Positions 47,601 to 57,069 of a stretch of 64,000 nt of DNA are shown here, one piece after another; the stretch's first letter is position 1, and the number at the start of each line of letters is the position of its first letter. The DNA is from Idiomarina aquatica (GTDB lineage Bacteria > Pseudomonadota > Gammaproteobacteria > Enterobacterales > Alteromonadaceae). Where the stretch lies: contig NZ_PIPS01000001.1 of NCBI RefSeq assembly GCF_003987185.1, positions 1,054,001-1,118,000 on the forward strand, read 5' to 3'. The notes below the pieces were generated by a model. The model was not told the origin of the DNA. It was given only the letters and a program-made list of their open reading frames with translations, and made no database searches. A program made the translations under genes and the position numbers.

Positions 47601-48475
47601 GCAATTTGTCCTTGCGCAATGTGCAACTGCAGATCTTGCTCGTTAATACGAGCCGCCACGACGTTATCGCGCAACTGCAGCAGACCACTGGAAATATTGC
47701 CGTCGACCAGCGTCAACCAACTGGTGAAGTTCACTTTAGACTCGGTGATATCCACATTAGACAGCTGTTGTTCCAGCCATGGGCTGATATCAATCTGCCT
47801 TGAATCGACGTAAAACTGACCGTTGACGGTGCTGAGATCATTGCCATCCAGCTTGATGATGAAGTCGAGACTATTGCGGGTAAAGTCACGCACCCGGAAT
47901 TGGCCAATCCCCTGGTGCTGGCGACCACGATTGAGCCAGGACAGCCGCTCAATCACAATCGAACGACGATTTCCGGCAAGATTAATGACGTTGAGCTCGC
48001 TCTCGGTTAATGAGAAACGCTCGAGCTGCTGCAGAAATAGACTTTCCAGCGTGTCTAAATTTAGCGCTTCACTGTCCTGCGCCTGCAAGCCCCGCAAATC
48101 AATGTCGATGGTCGCCTGATTTAAAATAAATTCCTGTGCTACCAATTGCTGCTGCAGCAGTGACTGCCAGAAATCCAGTACCACCGATACCTGACCCACA
48201 TCCACTTGTACCGGCGAATCGGTTTGTCCGGCCAATTGAATGCCGGTTACGTCGAGCGCCGGTCCTTGCCGGTGCCACGACATCGCTAACGAGGAAATTT
48301 CAATCGGTTGCTGCAAACGCGCTTCGAGTTGCGCTTCCAATTGTTCAGAAACGTCCGGTATATGCGGTAATGCATAGCGCAATGCACTCATCAGCACAGC
48401 CGCAAGCACCAGAACAATGGCAAGTGAAAGCCACAGTTTGTTCAACAACCACAATAAACCTTTACTCGCGGACAC
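44582..48475 (-). CDS. yhdP: AsmA-like envelope protein YhdP
   Basis: Very large inner-membrane-anchored periplasmic protein, 1297 residues. E. coli YhdP works with TamB and YdbH in moving phospholipids to the outer membrane. An N-terminal membrane helix (about 8-30) is followed by an almost entirely beta-strand-rich periplasmic region, with a DUF3971-type middle and an AsmA-like C-terminal part (LLSLDGILRKLTLDF and YQLTYAPKVTSSLPV). The extreme C-terminus is an acidic, proline-rich tail. It overlaps rng by one base and the nitrilase by 47. Repetitive hydrophobic-groove architecture is inferred from the family. Confidence 0.94.
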   Translation of the reverse strand: MSASKGLLWLLNKLWLSLAIVLVLAAVLMSALRYALPHIPDVSEQLEAQLEARLQQPIEISSLAMSWHRQGPALDVTGIQLAGQTDSPVQVDVGQVSVVLDFWQSLLQQQLVAQEFILNQATIDIDLRGLQAQDSEALNLDTLESLFLQQLERFSLTESELNVINLAGNRRSIVIERLSWLNRGRQHQGIGQFRVRDFTRNSLDFIIKLDGNDLSTVNGQFYVDSRQIDISPWLEQQLSNVDITESKVNFTSWLTLVDGNISSGLLQLRDNVVAARINEQDLQLHIAQGQIAIQPRQQGWLLNVLPMTLEINEQQIELPLIAWQSSQQQHQLSARRIPIHDLAPFVPLLLPDTRGVIEQQINAGTQAFVDAKVMRDAEGHWDWLVHSDSIQSDGDEQLPSFSPIAVTVAGHNDERGYWSAQADEFQLSSSRLSDAAIWQQQAFSLTGNWNHDDAGWQFELGDGQWQLGDLALQLQGRLKQVGDDTPSIALLATAEQSFAVATARDLLPRAMGEGVRNYLNESLVAGDIRGLEVLWRGPLQHFPDDDMAGVFNARVDFAGLDYQFQADWPMLQDTPLRLDFYQHGLFMFSDAGQLMDVTVDAVSAKIPDLTDGGRGLQLQSSVSSEAGSLKPVFDASPLQSVAETLTQVQPRSAIKGDFRLDIPFDGSRDVDVSVRADLAGQAFYVTAIDQSFAVKRGTLMIDNAQVSTRDLIMNWYGRPINTEIVGNNKDGDYLLTVSTAIDWQLEPLLENLPSDGWQKYFYGAINGTGELELLLGDQVNVDWTSQYDLTGLESNLPAPLAKDFGENWQLQLNLSGDPGQLQLDVNVDDRLDWSSRWQPGVAEWQQASLVLGEQPSSQRATLAQGRGAFVISAVLPQVNIGEWYDLVYFMQQSDDGTDDTAEGSSIPPLAPDYITVTTPLLMWAGQQFADAEFEIWPDNTVWNGRVFANDLALEIRIPEDFIESPIEVDADFVQLSSELDGGTDNPVRESEGEWQWVTRLPAINVNCKTCKLDDKSFVDVRAQLKPVKGGVELSNLSARSNNSQINSSGYWLVDDGKPHTQISGQLSSEDFGDLLREYGLETAIRDSAAEIEFGLNWDGHPHQLDFDSLGGSMSWELGQGYLAEVSDGGARLFSLLSLDGILRKLTLDFRDIFSQGMFYTNLSGSVQVANGVATTNDTQMLGSAGNMEIKGTTNLVTEELNYQLTYAPKVTSSLPVILAWMVNPPSGLAALLIDKVLQDAEVISQLRYQVTGTISEPVVTEVDRNSRPVDIPELDIPQEDQPSEPTNATSADGGSVK

Positions 48476-49941
48476 TACATCATCACCACATCAAATTGCT
48501 CTTGGTTATAGAGCGTTTCAGTTTGTATGGTTATTTGACGCGAAACAAACAGCTCAAGTTCAGCCAGTGCGTGAGATTCTTCATTAAGTAGCGCTTCGCT
48601 CACCGCCGCCGAGGCGTAAACGACAAATTTATCGGCGTCATAGGCCTTATGCACACGGACGATTTCGCGCATGATTTCATAGCAGACCGTTTCGACGGTT
48701 TTCATTGAACCACGACCGCGGCACACCGGACACTCACCACACAAGACATGTTCTAAGCTTTCGCGCGTGCGCTTACGAGTCATTTCGACTAAGCCGAGGG
48801 TGGTAAAGCCATTAATCGACGTTTTTGCCCGATCTTTTGCCAATGCCTGCTCCAGGCTGTGCAACACACGGCGTTTATGTTCATCGTTCTGCATATCGAT
48901 AAAATCGATAATAATGATACCGCCGAGATTGCGTAGTCGCAGCTGTCGTGCGATCGCCTGAGTGGCTTCGATGTTGGTGTTAAAAATGGTTTCTTCGAGA
49001 TTACGATGACCAACAAAAGCCCCTGTGTTGATATCAATCGTGGTCATGGCCTCAGTCTGGTCAATGATCAACGAACCACCGGACTTAAGATCCACCCTTC
49101 TGTCCAGCGCACGCTGAATTTCATTTTCGATATCAAATAAATCAAAAATTGGCCGGTCACCGGTGTAATACTCCAGCACCGGGCTGAGTTCGGGAATAAA
49201 GTCCTTGGTGAACAACTTGAGCTGTTCCAGCGTGGTTCGGGAGTCAACCCGGATCCGCTCTATCTGCTCGCCGACAAAGTCTCTCAACACCCGGCAACAC
49301 AGGTTTAAATCTTCATACAGCACGCCAACTTTACGTTGCGCCTTTTTGCGCTTCTTTATTTGTTGCCATAATCGTGTCAGAAACTCCGCATCGCCCTTTA
49401 ACGCGGCCTCTTCGGCACCTTCAGCGGCGGTACGCACAATGAAATAACCATCCTCATTACTGAGCGACTCGGCTAGGCTGCGCAAACGCTCGCGCTCGTC
49501 AGCGTCATCAATACGTTGTGACACGCCGACGTGTGAACTCTGCGGCATGAACACCAGATAACGGGATGGCAGTGTGATATCCGTGGTTAGGCGAGCGCCT
49601 TTAGTGCCCAGCGGATCCTTTACCACCTGCACCATGATGTGCTGCCCCTGATGGACCAATGAGGTAATATTGGGTTCGCTGCGTTCTGCGCGCTCAATGG
49701 CATCACCATCAATACTGGTGACGATATCCGACGCATGCAGGAACGCGGCCTTATCCAGCCCAATATCAACGAACGCGGCTTGCATCCCCGGCAACACCCG
49801 CGACACCTTGCCCATATAAATATTGCCTACCAAGCCACGCTTAACCTGGCGCTCGATATGAACTTCCTGCAAGATGCCATTTTCGACGAGCACAACGCGA
49901 CTTTCTGTGGGCGTCACATTCATCAACACTTCGACACTCAT
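48475..49941 (-). CDS. rng: Ribonuclease G
   Basis: Endoribonuclease of the RNase E/G family that matures the 5' end of 16S rRNA and degrades some mRNAs. It has 488 residues. The S1 RNA-binding domain is at about 36-128; the magnesium-binding catalytic aspartates are D303 (TTIDINTG) and D346 (IIIDFIDM); the zinc-link cysteines are C401 and C404 (CGECPVC). It lacks the long C-terminal scaffold of RNase E. Clustering with mreBCD and maf is standard. Confidence 0.96.
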   Translation of the reverse strand: MSVEVLMNVTPTESRVVLVENGILQEVHIERQVKRGLVGNIYMGKVSRVLPGMQAAFVDIGLDKAAFLHASDIVTSIDGDAIERAERSEPNITSLVHQGQHIMVQVVKDPLGTKGARLTTDITLPSRYLVFMPQSSHVGVSQRIDDADERERLRSLAESLSNEDGYFIVRTAAEGAEEAALKGDAEFLTRLWQQIKKRKKAQRKVGVLYEDLNLCCRVLRDFVGEQIERIRVDSRTTLEQLKLFTKDFIPELSPVLEYYTGDRPIFDLFDIENEIQRALDRRVDLKSGGSLIIDQTEAMTTIDINTGAFVGHRNLEETIFNTNIEATQAIARQLRLRNLGGIIIIDFIDMQNDEHKRRVLHSLEQALAKDRAKTSINGFTTLGLVEMTRKRTRESLEHVLCGECPVCRGRGSMKTVETVCYEIMREIVRVHKAYDADKFVVYASAAVSEALLNEESHALAELELFVSRQITIQTETLYNQEQFDVVMM

Positions 49942-49952
49942 CGCGCTCCCCT

Positions 49953-50531
49953 TTAACTGTTCGCAACGGCCGACAATAATTGGTCGGTTTCATATAATGG
50001 CAAGCCAACAACTGCAGTATAACTGCCATTGATGCGTTTCACGAATCGCGCTGCACCACCCTGAATGGCGTAACCGCCAGCTTTGTCCTGCGGCTCTCCG
50101 GTATTCCAGTAGTGCTCTAACTGCTGATCATTGATGGCACCTAATTCGACATCGGTGACCACTTCCAGGACCTGTTCACGCTTTATCTGCCGACCATCAG
50201 TAACAACCACGGCAACGGCGGTACGCACCTGATGTACGTGCCCGGCAAGCTGTCCTAACATCTGCTTAAAATGCGGCTTGTCGAGTGGTTTTTCCATCAC
50301 CTCACCGGCGTAATCGATGAGTGTATCGCTACCAATCACCAGCGCTGTGTCGTCCAACTGCCCGGCAACATAGCGTGCCTTATCGAGCGCCAGTCTCTGT
50401 ACGTACGTCGACGGTGTTTCATCGGCATGACGCCGTTCTTCGATGTGTGACGGCAACACCTCAAACTGGGCGCAAATCTGCTTTAATAACTGCGCCCGCC
50501 TAGGCGAAGCCGATGCCAGGACAATCCTCAT
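49953..50531 (-). CDS. maf: Maf-family nucleoside triphosphate pyrophosphatase
   Basis: Maf/YhdE-type enzyme that hydrolyses non-canonical or dTTP/UTP nucleotides, a house-cleaning role. It has 192 residues. LASASPRRAQLLKQI at the N-terminus, VIGSDTLIDYAGEVMEKP and the GEPQDKAGGYAIQGGAARFV stretch are diagnostic. The neighbours mreD and rng match the E. coli yhdE position. It overlaps mreD by one base. Confidence 0.95.
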   Translation of the reverse strand: MRIVLASASPRRAQLLKQICAQFEVLPSHIEERRHADETPSTYVQRLALDKARYVAGQLDDTALVIGSDTLIDYAGEVMEKPLDKPHFKQMLGQLAGHVHQVRTAVAVVVTDGRQIKREQVLEVVTDVELGAINDQQLEHYWNTGEPQDKAGGYAIQGGAARFVKRINGSYTAVVGLPLYETDQLLSAVANS

Positions 50532-51010
50532 TAGGCCACCTTAAAGTGCCGACGAATTTTGCGTAACAATGGAAACAGCCACAGCCAGAAGACCGCAGAA
50601 GTAAACGCCGGCCAAAAGTAACTGGCGGTAAACTCAGCATCATGAATGAACACGTTAGCCTGAAACACAATCATCCGTTTTAACAAGATCAGAAACGCCA
50701 CCAGAATGGCCTGCTGCGGTAACGAGAAGTTGCGGAAACGCTGGAAATGACGAGCCACGAAATAGGTAACCACCACCATACCAAGCGCATGTACCCCAAG
50801 CACAGAGCCGAGCAAAATATCACTGAGTACGCCCAGGATCAGCGCGGTGCCCATGTTCACACGGTGTGGAATCGCCAGTACCCAATACAGTAGTACCAGC
50901 GTCACCCAGTCTGGACGAAAGGTATCAAACGCTGCCGGCATCGGCATCACCATCAATACCAGCGCCACCAGATAGGTTAATATCAGCGTAAAGGTTCCGT
51001 GCTTAAGCAT
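50531..51010 (-). CDS. mreD: Rod shape-determining protein MreD
   Basis: Small integral membrane protein of the elongasome, 159 residues from ATG 51010 with five to six hydrophobic segments. FRPDWVTLVLLYWVLAIPHRVNMG is the family landmark (residues about 28-51), followed by LGVLSDILLGSVLG. The frame extends upstream to 51184 inside mreC, but the extension is cysteine/arginine-rich and unlike MreD. ATG 51025 is another candidate; I prefer 51010, nine bases after GAGG. Confidence 0.92.
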   Translation of the reverse strand: MLKHGTFTLILTYLVALVLMVMPMPAAFDTFRPDWVTLVLLYWVLAIPHRVNMGTALILGVLSDILLGSVLGVHALGMVVVTYFVARHFQRFRNFSLPQQAILVAFLILLKRMIVFQANVFIHDAEFTASYFWPAFTSAVFWLWLFPLLRKIRRHFKVA

Positions 51011-51863
51011 CTGGCTGATCCTCATAGATGGGCTGCTGTTGATCGTCACTGCGCCACAGCAACAACACATTTCGAACACGGTCAAGCGCCGAAATAGGAT
51101 CGGCCTGAACCTGTGCAAACGGCAGCGATTCGTCACGCACAATGCTACGAATACGCGCGACCGGATAACCCTCGGGGTAGACACCGCCCAGCCCGGAAGA
51201 CACCAGCAGATCGCCTTCCTTCAGGCCGGTACTGTGGGGCACGAACATTAACTGCAGGCGACCAATCTCACCGGTGCCCTGTGCCAGCACGCGAATGTCA
51301 CTGCGCTCCGAGCGCAACGGAATGGCATGACTTTGGTCAGAAATTAACAACACCCGGGCGGTATTGCTGCCGACGTCCTGTACCTGACCGATGATACCGC
51401 GGTTATCGAGCACCGCCTGACCTTCGTAGACGCCATTCAGGGTGCCTTTATTGATCACTAATTGCTGACTGAATGGTTCCGAAGCAACAGCGATTACCTC
51501 GGCAACCATACGCCGGTTTGGAACCCTTTGTTCGGAACCCAACAGCTCGCGCAGACGCTTGTTTTCGTTGGTAATAAACTGAAATTGCTGCAACTGCCCC
51601 TGTAATTCCAGTAACTGCTTTTTCAGGCGTTGGTTTTCATCGCTGAGCTGATCCTGAGTTTTAATGCTTTCCGAAAAGCCACTCAAAATTTGCTCGGGCA
51701 GAATCGCCAAATATTGTACCGGCGTGACCAGTGAATTAAGGAACAAACGGACGGGTTGCATCGCTTGTAAGCGATGATCAATAAAGATCAATAAAAACGA
51801 ACAGGCTAGTGCGAGCACTAGCCTGGATAACAGTGATGGGCCTCTGACAAATAATGTTTTCAT
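51003..51863 (-). CDS. mreC: Rod shape-determining protein MreC
   Basis: Bitopic inner-membrane protein of the elongasome whose periplasmic domain activates PBP2/RodA. It has 286 residues: membrane helix at about 12-30, coiled coil at about 67-105 (DQLSDENQRLKKQLLELQGQL is part of it), then the beta-rich MreC domain with NKGTLNGVYEGQAVLDNRG, the VQDVGSNTARVLLISDQ stretch and a LLVSSGLGGVYPEGYPV motif. It overlaps the start of mreD and follows mreB by 43 bases. Confidence 0.96.
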   Translation of the reverse strand: MKTLFVRGPSLLSRLVLALACSFLLIFIDHRLQAMQPVRLFLNSLVTPVQYLAILPEQILSGFSESIKTQDQLSDENQRLKKQLLELQGQLQQFQFITNENKRLRELLGSEQRVPNRRMVAEVIAVASEPFSQQLVINKGTLNGVYEGQAVLDNRGIIGQVQDVGSNTARVLLISDQSHAIPLRSERSDIRVLAQGTGEIGRLQLMFVPHSTGLKEGDLLVSSGLGGVYPEGYPVARIRSIVRDESLPFAQVQADPISALDRVRNVLLLWRSDDQQQPIYEDQPDA

Positions 51864-51906
51864 CTTGGCGCTAGGTCACCTCGCATCGGTTGCATAAATC
51901 GCTCTG

Positions 51907-52968
<1,062 letters not shown>

Positions 52969-53008
52969 TTAAAAAGCTAAAAACTGCAATGATAACGCAA
53001 GTCAGTAC

Positions 53009-54880
53009 TTACTGCGCTCTTACCACACGAAAACCTATATAATTAGAGCTGAAATCCGCCGGAAGTTCCATCCGTGTCGAAACTCGCGCTAAACTGGGTG
53101 CAAAATTCCACGCACCACCACGGACGACAGAGCTCTGGTCAGACTGCGTCCATTCCCAAACGTTACCCACCGTATCAAATAATCCCCACGGGTTACGCTG
53201 AAAGCTGCCTACCGGCGCGGTACGCTGATTGGAGTAGTCCGAGCCACAGTTACGGCAGTTGGCTTTACCAAAACCGACGTCGTTGCCCCACCAAAAATCG
53301 GTTTCGGTACCCGCTCGCGCGGCATATTCCCACTGCACTTCGGTAGGAATCGTGTAGCTAAAGCCACTTTTCTGACTGAGCCATTGTGTATACGCCTGCG
53401 CGTCGTTCAAGCTCACACACACCACGGGCGAAGCGTCAGATTGAGCAAAACCGGCATTACGCCAGTTCAGGCTATCATCAAACTTCGGCATGCCATTTTC
53501 CAGCACCGCACAGCTGCCATTTTTCTCAGCTTCGGTCACATAGGCGGTGTCATTCACAAACTTACGGAAATCCGCAACGGTAATTTCAGTATCGGTAATG
53601 CCAAACGGACGTTCAATGGTTTCCGTCGTCGCAGGGCGTTCATTAGACATACCATTACCGGTTAAGTCGCCCATTTTGAAATTGCCCGATGGCATAACGA
53701 CCAGCTCCGGGCCGCGAACATCCCGAAACAAGATATCCTGAATTTTTTCACCGCGCGTAAATGAGTATTCAGACTTTTCCAAGTCGGCACGAATCGACTG
53801 AGCGTCTTTTAAATTGATGGTTTGTGTGAACGCGGAGTAACCATACTTAATCACCTCGACTTCGTGTTCACCACCCGGCAACATCACTTCGATAGGCGTT
53901 GAACCATAACTCACGCCATCAATGATCACTTCGTCGTCGTAGACATTCGAACGAATCGTCAACGGATGCATAATAGAACTGTCAACCGGCGCTTCAGCAA
54001 CCGGTTGGTTACTCTCACTGCGCTTTACCGCACAGTACCGAACGTCTATATCAAGCAACGTACAAGCCTGCGACTGCGGCAATTGTCCGCGTAATTCAAC
54101 ACCCATTTTAACGCCATAATTACCCTGCCCGCTAAAGCCATCACTTACCGTCTTTGAGCCGAGAATTTGTACGTTTGGACTAACACGGTCAAGGTTATCA
54201 CGCGCCAACTGAGACTCGGATAAATTCGACAAGGTCTGATCCAGGTATTGCTTTGACGCTTTCTGTTTAGCCAGCAATTTACCGCGGTTTTCGCACTGGC
54301 TGAGCGTTTCCTGACGGTCACAAACGATGGACTGGCTGACTTCCAGCTCACCCGTGCGGTTAAACTCTTCCTGTAAACGTTCAACTCGGGCAACGTTGCG
54401 CTGATCTTTCAACGTTTCAATTTCATTAATCAGGCTGTGTTTGCTAACCCGCGCTTCTTCCACCTCACGGCTTTTCGCACTGACCAGTTGCACCTGAGTC
54501 TTAATGTCTTCTTTATTTTGCTGATGCGCCATCACCGCTTCTTTATAAGCTTCCTGAGCGCCAGCAATATCAATGCTGGGGTCATCAACCAACTGCTGAT
54601 AGCGGTGATTCATCTCTTCCAACGCCGTCTGCCGTTGCTGTTCGAGCGCATTGTTACGCTCGCGCAGAGACTGTAGCTGCTCTCTTAGCTGCTGCTCTTC
54701 TCGCTGCAAGGTCGCGACGGTATCAGAAAAATTTTCGTATTCTGTCTCTAAGGTCGCAATTTGGTTTGATATTTCTTCGACAGACATTTGCGTTGCGTCT
54801 GACTCCTGTTGAGCCAATGCTGTCGAGGCGAATGTCAAAGTAGAGGCCATTATCACGGCCAGTCGAGCCAATCGCATCAT
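53009..54880 (-). CDS. Exported coiled-coil/PEGA/SUMF1-like (formylglycine-generating-enzyme family) protein
   Basis: A 623-residue exported protein. A signal peptide spans about 1-23 (STALAQ). A long glutamate/glutamine-rich coiled coil runs from about 33-180, then a region with four cysteines (187, 196, 273, 283). A PEGA-type carbohydrate-binding-like domain lies at about 312-360 (VIIDGVSYGSTPIEVMLPGG), and a FGE-sulfatase/SUMF1 domain at about 388-623 (MPSGNFKMGD, TEVQWEYAARAGT, GNVWEWT, VVRGGAWN). The final strand reads RGGAWNFAPSLARV where catalytic FGE has its active-site cysteines, so sulfatase activation is unlikely. Probable role: an envelope scaffold or sugar-binding factor. Placed between mreB and the MSHA genes, same strand; function unknown. 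Confidence 0.85.
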   Translation of the reverse strand: MMRLARLAVIMASTLTFASTALAQQESDATQMSVEEISNQIATLETEYENFSDTVATLQREEQQLREQLQSLRERNNALEQQRQTALEEMNHRYQQLVDDPSIDIAGAQEAYKEAVMAHQQNKEDIKTQVQLVSAKSREVEEARVSKHSLINEIETLKDQRNVARVERLQEEFNRTGELEVSQSIVCDRQETLSQCENRGKLLAKQKASKQYLDQTLSNLSESQLARDNLDRVSPNVQILGSKTVSDGFSGQGNYGVKMGVELRGQLPQSQACTLLDIDVRYCAVKRSESNQPVAEAPVDSSIMHPLTIRSNVYDDEVIIDGVSYGSTPIEVMLPGGEHEVEVIKYGYSAFTQTINLKDAQSIRADLEKSEYSFTRGEKIQDILFRDVRGPELVVMPSGNFKMGDLTGNGMSNERPATTETIERPFGITDTEITVADFRKFVNDTAYVTEAEKNGSCAVLENGMPKFDDSLNWRNAGFAQSDASPVVCVSLNDAQAYTQWLSQKSGFSYTIPTEVQWEYAARAGTETDFWWGNDVGFGKANCRNCGSDYSNQRTAPVGSFQRNPWGLFDTVGNVWEWTQSDQSSVVRGGAWNFAPSLARVSTRMELPADFSSNYIGFRVVRAQ

Positions 54881-55065
54881 GTTCCCATTCCAAGCTTGAA
54901 AATAACTCAGCGGCAGTAAGCTGTTGCTGCGTCCGCGCTATTGTTATTGTAGTTTTATTGAACGTTCGTCAACGTCGCGCATTTGTAATCACTGTGCTTT
55001 ATGCTATGTGCTTGTCAATAAAAGCGCAAGAGGCAATGTAGGATAATGACGACAAAGTGGTGAGA

Positions 55066-55581
55066 TCAATTAAGGGCTTGGATGTAACCTTGTTGGTTAA
55101 TCATGATTTCACGGGTTGTTTCGCCATCTACTTCAATTATTATAGTTCCTTCTGCACACAACAAAGCGGGCTTACTGGCATTAGTATAAGGGCACCCCAT
55201 GCTGTCAAAATTAATTCGTTCAGGCCCTCTGAACGTGACCGCATCTTGCTTCTCGACACGAACGCAATCATCTCTTTCTGCACAAATTTGCGAAATATTC
55301 TCAGGAGAAGGGCATTCAACGCCTGAGTTAAACGTAAACAGAGCAACATCTTTATCCGCGACACATGCACTGTAGAGCTTATCCGTTGCTGTATCCTGCA
55401 TCGCTCGCTGCTGTTGCTGACGCAGTAGACTTACCAACTCTGCCTGATAAACTGCGACATCAACACCACTCCGGCCGCCCATCAGTGGGTAAGCGCTTAC
55501 CGCTAAAATGCCTACAACGATAATAATGACGATGAGTTCAATGATGGTAAAGCCACGTGTTGGCATTAAAAAGTTACGCAT
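55066..55581 (-). CDS. mshC: Type IV prepilin-like minor pilin, probable MshC
   Basis: Prepilin of 171 residues: a short basic leader RNFLMPTRG cut before F11 of FTIIELIVIIIVVGILAVSAYP, with the glutamate at position 5 of the mature protein. Four or more cysteines (for example CVADKD, CPSPEN, CAERDDC) point to disulphides in the globular head, as in GspH/FimT-type minor pilins. The MSHA locus normally has mshC between mshA and mshD; here it is divergent from mshD. Assignment to MshC rests mostly on this neighbourhood. It lies 185 bases upstream of the SUMF1-like gene on the same strand; that gap has no gene and no clear terminator. Confidence 0.75.
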   Translation of the reverse strand: MRNFLMPTRGFTIIELIVIIIVVGILAVSAYPLMGGRSGVDVAVYQAELVSLLRQQQQRAMQDTATDKLYSACVADKDVALFTFNSGVECPSPENISQICAERDDCVRVEKQDAVTFRGPERINFDSMGCPYTNASKPALLCAEGTIIIEVDGETTREIMINQQGYIQALN

Positions 55582-55633
55582 ACTGATACGCTAATCTAAA
55601 TATTTTTAGGTACATTTTAGTATCGTGAACATG

Positions 55634-55662
55634 TTAACCTCGTTATCCCTGAACAATATATC
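55634..55662 (+). promoter_or_regulatory. Tentative promoter of mshDOPQ
   Basis: TTAACC (55634-55639), 17 bases, TATATC (55657-55662), about 55 bases before the chosen mshD start in the mshC-mshD divergent gap. Each hexamer matches the consensus at four of six bases. Confidence 0.3.
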
Positions 55663-55717
55663 AACAGCCGAAAAAAAAACAGTTAAACTCTGTACAAATA
55701 GCTACTTCGAGATAGTC

Positions 55718-56251
55718 ATGCAGCAACGCGGGTTCACGCTTATTGAAATCATTGTCGGCATAGTCACGCTGAGTATTGCGCTCGTGCTGCTATCCACATT
55801 ATTGTTCCCACAAGCGCCACGCAGTGCAGAACCCTTGTTGCAGGCCCGAGCATCAGCGCTAGGGCAGATGTTTATGAATGAAATCATGGGAAAAGCATTT
55901 GATGACAACAGTGATATGAGTGGCGGCTATGTACGTTGCAATGACACCACACCCGTGTCGTGCACTGAGCCAGGCTCATTATCAAGTGAGGAGCAGAGCC
56001 GAAGTGACTACGATGACGTCGATGACTTTCACGGATTAAGTAGCGATAGCGGCGATGACATCGACGATGTCTTATTACAAGGCGGTTTAGACGAGCGATT
56101 CGCTGGTTTTAGTTTCGAGATTTCAGTAGTCTACTCCAATGATAAAGGCGAGCAACAAACATCAATTCAACGCTACAAGCGAATTGATGTCACGATAACA
56201 GCACCCAACAATCAAGATTTCGTTTTTACTGCCATTCGGGGTGATTACTGA
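55718..56251 (+). CDS. mshD: MSHA minor pilin MshD
   Basis: Prepilin of 177 residues. The leader is MQQRG, cut before F of FTLIEIIVGIVTLSIALVLLS. The head is rich in Asp/Ser with YDDVDDFHGL, a stretch shared by MshD proteins, and two cysteines. The frame is open back to 55625, but the extension lacks leader character; the start MQQRGFTLIE at 55718 gives a normal prepilin. It joins mshO by a TGATG one-base overlap. First gene of a plus-strand mshD-O-P-Q block. Confidence 0.88.
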   Translation: MQQRGFTLIEIIVGIVTLSIALVLLSTLLFPQAPRSAEPLLQARASALGQMFMNEIMGKAFDDNSDMSGGYVRCNDTTPVSCTEPGSLSSEEQSRSDYDDVDDFHGLSSDSGDDIDDVLLQGGLDERFAGFSFEISVVYSNDKGEQQTSIQRYKRIDVTITAPNNQDFVFTAIRGDY

Positions 56252-57069
56252 TGCTGCGTTTGACTTGTAAAGGCTTTACGTTGGTGGAGCTGGTCATCGC
56301 TATTATTCTGCTTGCCATTGTCGGCACGTTCTCCTTCCGTTTCATTGGACTTGGAGCTGACGTTTTCCGTGATGCAAGTGCGAGGTCACAATTGGTATCA
56401 CAGTCACGCTTCGCTCTCGAGCGTTTGTCACGTGAGCTGCGCAATGCATTGCCGTTAAGTGTGAGGGTTTATGATGGACAACACTGCATAGAATACACAC
56501 CAATCTTAACCAGTGGTGAATATATTGACGCCCCCACTTCAGCAAACCCGGGCAATACGGTAACAGCGATGGCGCCACTACAAAGGAAAACACAGCCAGT
56601 ACCGGCTCGTTATCTTGTTATCTACAACACGAAGTTAAATGCAATTTACGGAACCTCAGGCCAACGGTATCGAATTGATGCCCGACAAAGAGATGCAGGT
56701 AGTCATACGATCGACTTTACCTTAAGTGACAGTGAGAGCGACCCTATTGAGTTCAACCTTATCGGCCCATCAAGACGTTACTACGAAGTCAGCCCCCCGG
56801 TAAGTTGGTGTTATCTGCCTGACAACGGGCAAATTAGGCGGTATCAGTCAACTGATTTTAATGTGGCTCCCCCCGCTCCCAGCGTCGTTGCCAACGGAGA
56901 ATTGATGGCAGAGCAACTGCGTAACGACAACTCAGAACCTGTTTTTGAGGTCGATAACATCACACTCAGCCAAAACAATTTGGTTTTGATTGATTTTGTA
57001 TTTGAGCGAGATGATGCCCCAGAACCATTACGTTTGCTTTACGAGGTTCATGTCCCGAATGTGCCATAA
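56251..57069 (+). CDS. mshO: MSHA minor pilin MshO
   Basis: Prepilin of 272 residues, GspJ/PilW-like. The leader is MLRLTCKG, cut before FTLVELVIAIILLAIVGTFS. The segment RSQLVSQSRFALERLSRELRNALPLSVRV following the first helix (split over residues about 48-77) is the usual MshO/GspJ hallmark. PPVSWCYLPDNGQIRRY and the C-terminal ARDDAPEPLRLLYEVHVPNVP-like end (DAPEPLRLLYEVHVPNVP here) match the family. It overlaps mshD by one base and mshP by twenty. Confidence 0.88.
   Translation: MLRLTCKGFTLVELVIAIILLAIVGTFSFRFIGLGADVFRDASARSQLVSQSRFALERLSRELRNALPLSVRVYDGQHCIEYTPILTSGEYIDAPTSANPGNTVTAMAPLQRKTQPVPARYLVIYNTKLNAIYGTSGQRYRIDARQRDAGSHTIDFTLSDSESDPIEFNLIGPSRRYYEVSPPVSWCYLPDNGQIRRYQSTDFNVAPPAPSVVANGELMAEQLRNDNSEPVFEVDNITLSQNNLVLIDFVFERDDAPEPLRLLYEVHVPNVP

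Noticed and set aside
51011-51184. Upstream extension of mreD to 51184
   Set aside because: The extra 58 residues read mreC sequence in another frame, are Cys/Arg-rich and have no family similarity or ribosome site.
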